Assembly: GCA_020431405.1 (NCBI GenBank)
Contig: JAGQIK010000560.1
Location: 1 to 62,471 of the forward strand
Reading direction: 5' to 3'
Source of the DNA: Myxococcales bacterium
GTDB lineage: Bacteria > Myxococcota_A > Polyangia > GCA-2747355
DNA: 62,471 nt
A program made the translations under genes and the position numbers. The notes beneath the pieces were generated by a model. That model saw nothing but the letters and a program-made list of their open reading frames with translations, was not told the DNA's origin and made no database searches. Each line of letters starts with the position of its first letter. The stretch's first letter is position 1. Shown here in pieces: positions 60,880 to 62,471 of the stretch.

Positions 60880-62252
60880 ATCTTGCCCTTGCGCTCGAGC
60901 TTGCCCCAGCCCATGCGGATGCCGAGCAGCTCTTCGACCGTGGCGAGCAGCTTGCCGATGTCGAGCATGATCTGAAAGACGATGCGGTCTACCGGCGTGT
61001 AGAGCACGAGGTCGAGGTCTTGCTCCTCGACGCCGACGCAGAACAGCGCCACCGCGAGGTCGAGCAACATCAGCTGCAGCCACAGGTAGGCCACCGCCGG
61101 GCGCAACGTCGCGTCGAAACCGGAGAAGGCGAGAAACGCCACCGACAGCATGGTCAGCACTGGCCAGCAGAAGGCTTCGAAGGCCTGATACCAGAGCACC
61201 ATCGCGCCGGTGAGCGACTTGCTCGGCGTGAGCATGAAGCGCCAGTGCTTCTTGATCGATTGCAGGATGCCGCGCGTCCAGCGGTAGCGCTGCTTGGTGA
61301 GCGAGAGGATGTCTTCGGGCGCTTCGGTGTGCGAGACGGCGCGCGGCTCGTAGGCGATCTTCCAGCCGTCACACAGCAGCTTGAGCGTCAGGTCGCAGTC
61401 TTCGGCGAAGGTGTCGGTCTCGTAGCCGCCGACCGCGCGCAGCGCCGACTTGCGAAACATGCCGATCGGACCGGGCACGATGCTGACGGCGCGCACGAAG
61501 CTCTGCGCCTTGCGCACCAGGTTGAGGCCCTTGAGGTACTCGAGCGCCTGCAGGCGCGTCCACAGGTTGACCGTGTTGGCGACGACGACCTTGCCCGCCA
61601 CGGCGCCGACGATCGGGTCCTGCATGTGCCTGACGGCTTCTTTGAGCGTCTGCGGCTCGAGCACCGAGTCGCTGTCGACGGTGACGCAGAACTCGCCGGC
61701 GGCGCGCTCGATGCCGTAGTTGAGCGCCGAGGCCTTGCCGCCGTTGGGCTTCCAGAAGACCTGCACGTTGGCCGGCCCATGCTGGCCCTCGAGCGTCTGG
61801 GCGCGCGTCAGCGTGTCGTCCGACGAGCCGTCGTCGATGACGATCACCTCGTAGGCCGGGTAGTCGAGCGCGAGCAGCGACCGGATCGACGCCTCGATGA
61901 CGATGCCCTCGTTGTAGGCGGGCACGATGATGCTCACCAGCGGCTGAAAGGGCTCCACATCGAGCTTGCGCAGGCGCCGCTCGAAGCTGCTGCGCTCGAC
62001 CTCGTCGGCGGTGGCGCACACGACGAGCACCACGTGGCGGATGATGAACAGCAGCGTGAACGTCAGCATGCCGATGCTGACGATGGAGCGCAGCACGTGA
62101 TAGGGCGTGTCCCACGCGATAGGCAGCCACAGCGCGTCGCTGCCACCGGCCTGCTGTGCGAAGTAGGCGACGAACAGGATCGCCACCATGATCTGCACGT
62201 AGAAGATCGGGTAGAAGAAGCGCGTGACGCGGTCGCTGCCGCCGCGCCTCAT
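60876..62252 (-). CDS. Glycosyltransferase family 2, PgaC/NodC-like processive synthase
   Basis: A 458-residue membrane glycosyltransferase. Two N-terminal helices (about 10-35 and 52-78) precede a GT2 domain: LVSIIVPAYNEGIVIEASIR, VIDDGSSDD, TVDSDSV and later FAEDCDLTLKL, ending in the processive-synthase motif QRYRW near residue 318. Two or three C-terminal helices follow. This matches poly-beta-1,6-GlcNAc- or cellulose-type synthases that polymerise and secrete a polysaccharide. The start is ATG 62252; a TTG at 62255 precedes it. It overlaps the previous gene's stop as TGATG and the next gene as ATGA, so all are one operon. Confidence 0.92.
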   Translation of the reverse strand: MRRGGSDRVTRFFYPIFYVQIMVAILFVAYFAQQAGGSDALWLPIAWDTPYHVLRSIVSIGMLTFTLLFIIRHVVLVVCATADEVERSSFERRLRKLDVEPFQPLVSIIVPAYNEGIVIEASIRSLLALDYPAYEVIVIDDGSSDDTLTRAQTLEGQHGPANVQVFWKPNGGKASALNYGIERAAGEFCVTVDSDSVLEPQTLKEAVRHMQDPIVGAVAGKVVVANTVNLWTRLQALEYLKGLNLVRKAQSFVRAVSIVPGPIGMFRKSALRAVGGYETDTFAEDCDLTLKLLCDGWKIAYEPRAVSHTEAPEDILSLTKQRYRWTRGILQSIKKHWRFMLTPSKSLTGAMVLWYQAFEAFCWPVLTMLSVAFLAFSGFDATLRPAVAYLWLQLMLLDLAVALFCVGVEEQDLDLVLYTPVDRIVFQIMLDIGKLLATVEELLGIRMGWGKLERKGKI

Positions 62253-62470
62253 CAACGCCCCTTCTTGCGCGAGCTGGGGTGCTGTCCCGTGCGCCGCGAG
62301 TCGGAGTCGTCGAAGACCGGCGTGGTGCCGGCGCTGATGTGCGTGCTCTCGCCGAGGCTCACGCCGGCGGTGGGTAGTGCATCGAGGCCGCTGCTGGCCG
62401 CCGCGGCGCCGATGCCACCGCGGCGCGGCACGGGCAGCGGATTGGCGCCGCCACCACCGCCGCCGCCGCC
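62252..62470 (-). CDS. C-terminal fragment of gene upstream of the glycosyltransferase
   Basis: The last 72 residues of a gene entering from the right edge. They begin with a Gly run, continue with a Pro/Gly/Ala-rich stretch, then ALPTAGVSLGESTHISAGTT and end in PSSRKKGR before TGA. The stop shares bases with the ATG of the glycosyltransferase gene (TGATG), so it is in the same operon. The fragment is low-complexity and its function cannot be read. Confidence 0.6.
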   Translation of the reverse strand, partial: GGGGGGGGANPLPVPRRGGIGAAAASSGLDALPTAGVSLGESTHISAGTTPVFDDSDSRRTGQHPSSRKKGR

Positions 62471-62471
62471 G

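Noticed and set aside
62455-62471. CCG/GCC run at the right edge as a repeat element
   Set aside because: It is simply the Gly-coding stretch of the partial gene on the minus strand.

Overview
The window is GC-rich bacterial chromosome, almost fully coding, with about 47 genes on both strands. Several features point to a Myxococcota (myxobacterial-type, formerly Deltaproteobacteria) genome. Two proteins end in MYXO-CTERM-like tails (Cys, hydrophobic helix, Arg cluster). Nearly half the genes encode lipoproteins with acidic D/G/S/T/P linkers after the lipobox. There is a Ser/Thr kinase paired with an ECF-type sigma factor, orphan histidine kinases, and a large BadF-type dehydratase activase. 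I saw no tRNA, rRNA, CRISPR array, transposase or phage gene. The placement is an inference from gene style, not from a marker gene.

Layout. 1-6.2 kb: an ECF sigma factor coupled by an ATGA overlap to a gene leaving the window, then secreted and lipoprotein genes (YHYH domain, MORN-type repeats, an AgmX/PglI-like protein) and a NAPE-PLD-like metallo-hydrolase. 6.2-9.5 kb: valyl-tRNA synthetase with a zinc-ribbon-like insertion. 9.6-17.2 kb: a propeller lipoprotein, two translationally coupled 7TMR-DISM-like histidine kinases (one without its phospho-acceptor His), and an extracellular-lipase-like lipoprotein. 17.2-21.8 kb: an RND efflux operon (adaptor, pump, small cupin). 21.8-27.8 kb: three lipoproteins and a short FtsH-like protease. 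27.8-30.8 kb: a dimethylglycine/sarcosine dehydrogenase-like FAD-GcvT protein and a small membrane protein.

30.8-34.1 kb: a Ser/Thr kinase with an N-terminal anti-sigma-type zinc finger and a C-terminal, predicted periplasmic PhnD-like binding domain. It is divergent from a sigma-70-family gene whose start codon lies only 16 bp away. This is the best candidate for an under-described signalling system. 34.2-40.0 kb: a two-gene operon for a 2-hydroxyacyl-CoA-dehydratase-like protein and a 1313-residue activase with two ASKHA domains, preceded by a promoter with a palindromic operator between -35 and -10. 40.2-44.8 kb: a trypsin-fold pseudoprotease and an active-looking trypsin, both with MYXO-CTERM-like tails, and lipoproteins. 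44.9-48.7 kb: a PdxR/MocR regulator divergent from a PPOX-GNAT fusion across a clear inverted repeat, and another GNAT protein. 48.7-59 kb: secreted hydrolases and lipoproteins (metzincin-like, alpha/beta hydrolases, amidohydrolase, M16-like, GH18-like). 59-62.5 kb: an exopolysaccharide-type operon running out of the window (glycosyltransferase 2, deacetylase-like EF-hand protein, small Cys-rich lipoprotein).

Many genes carry a TANNNT hexamer 5-9 nt before an ATG or GTG with no Shine-Dalgarno, suggesting frequent leaderless transcription. This helped choose several starts. Four convergent pairs overlap at their 3' ends, and one overlap holds a CAG repeat read as poly-Gln on one strand and poly-Ala on the other.
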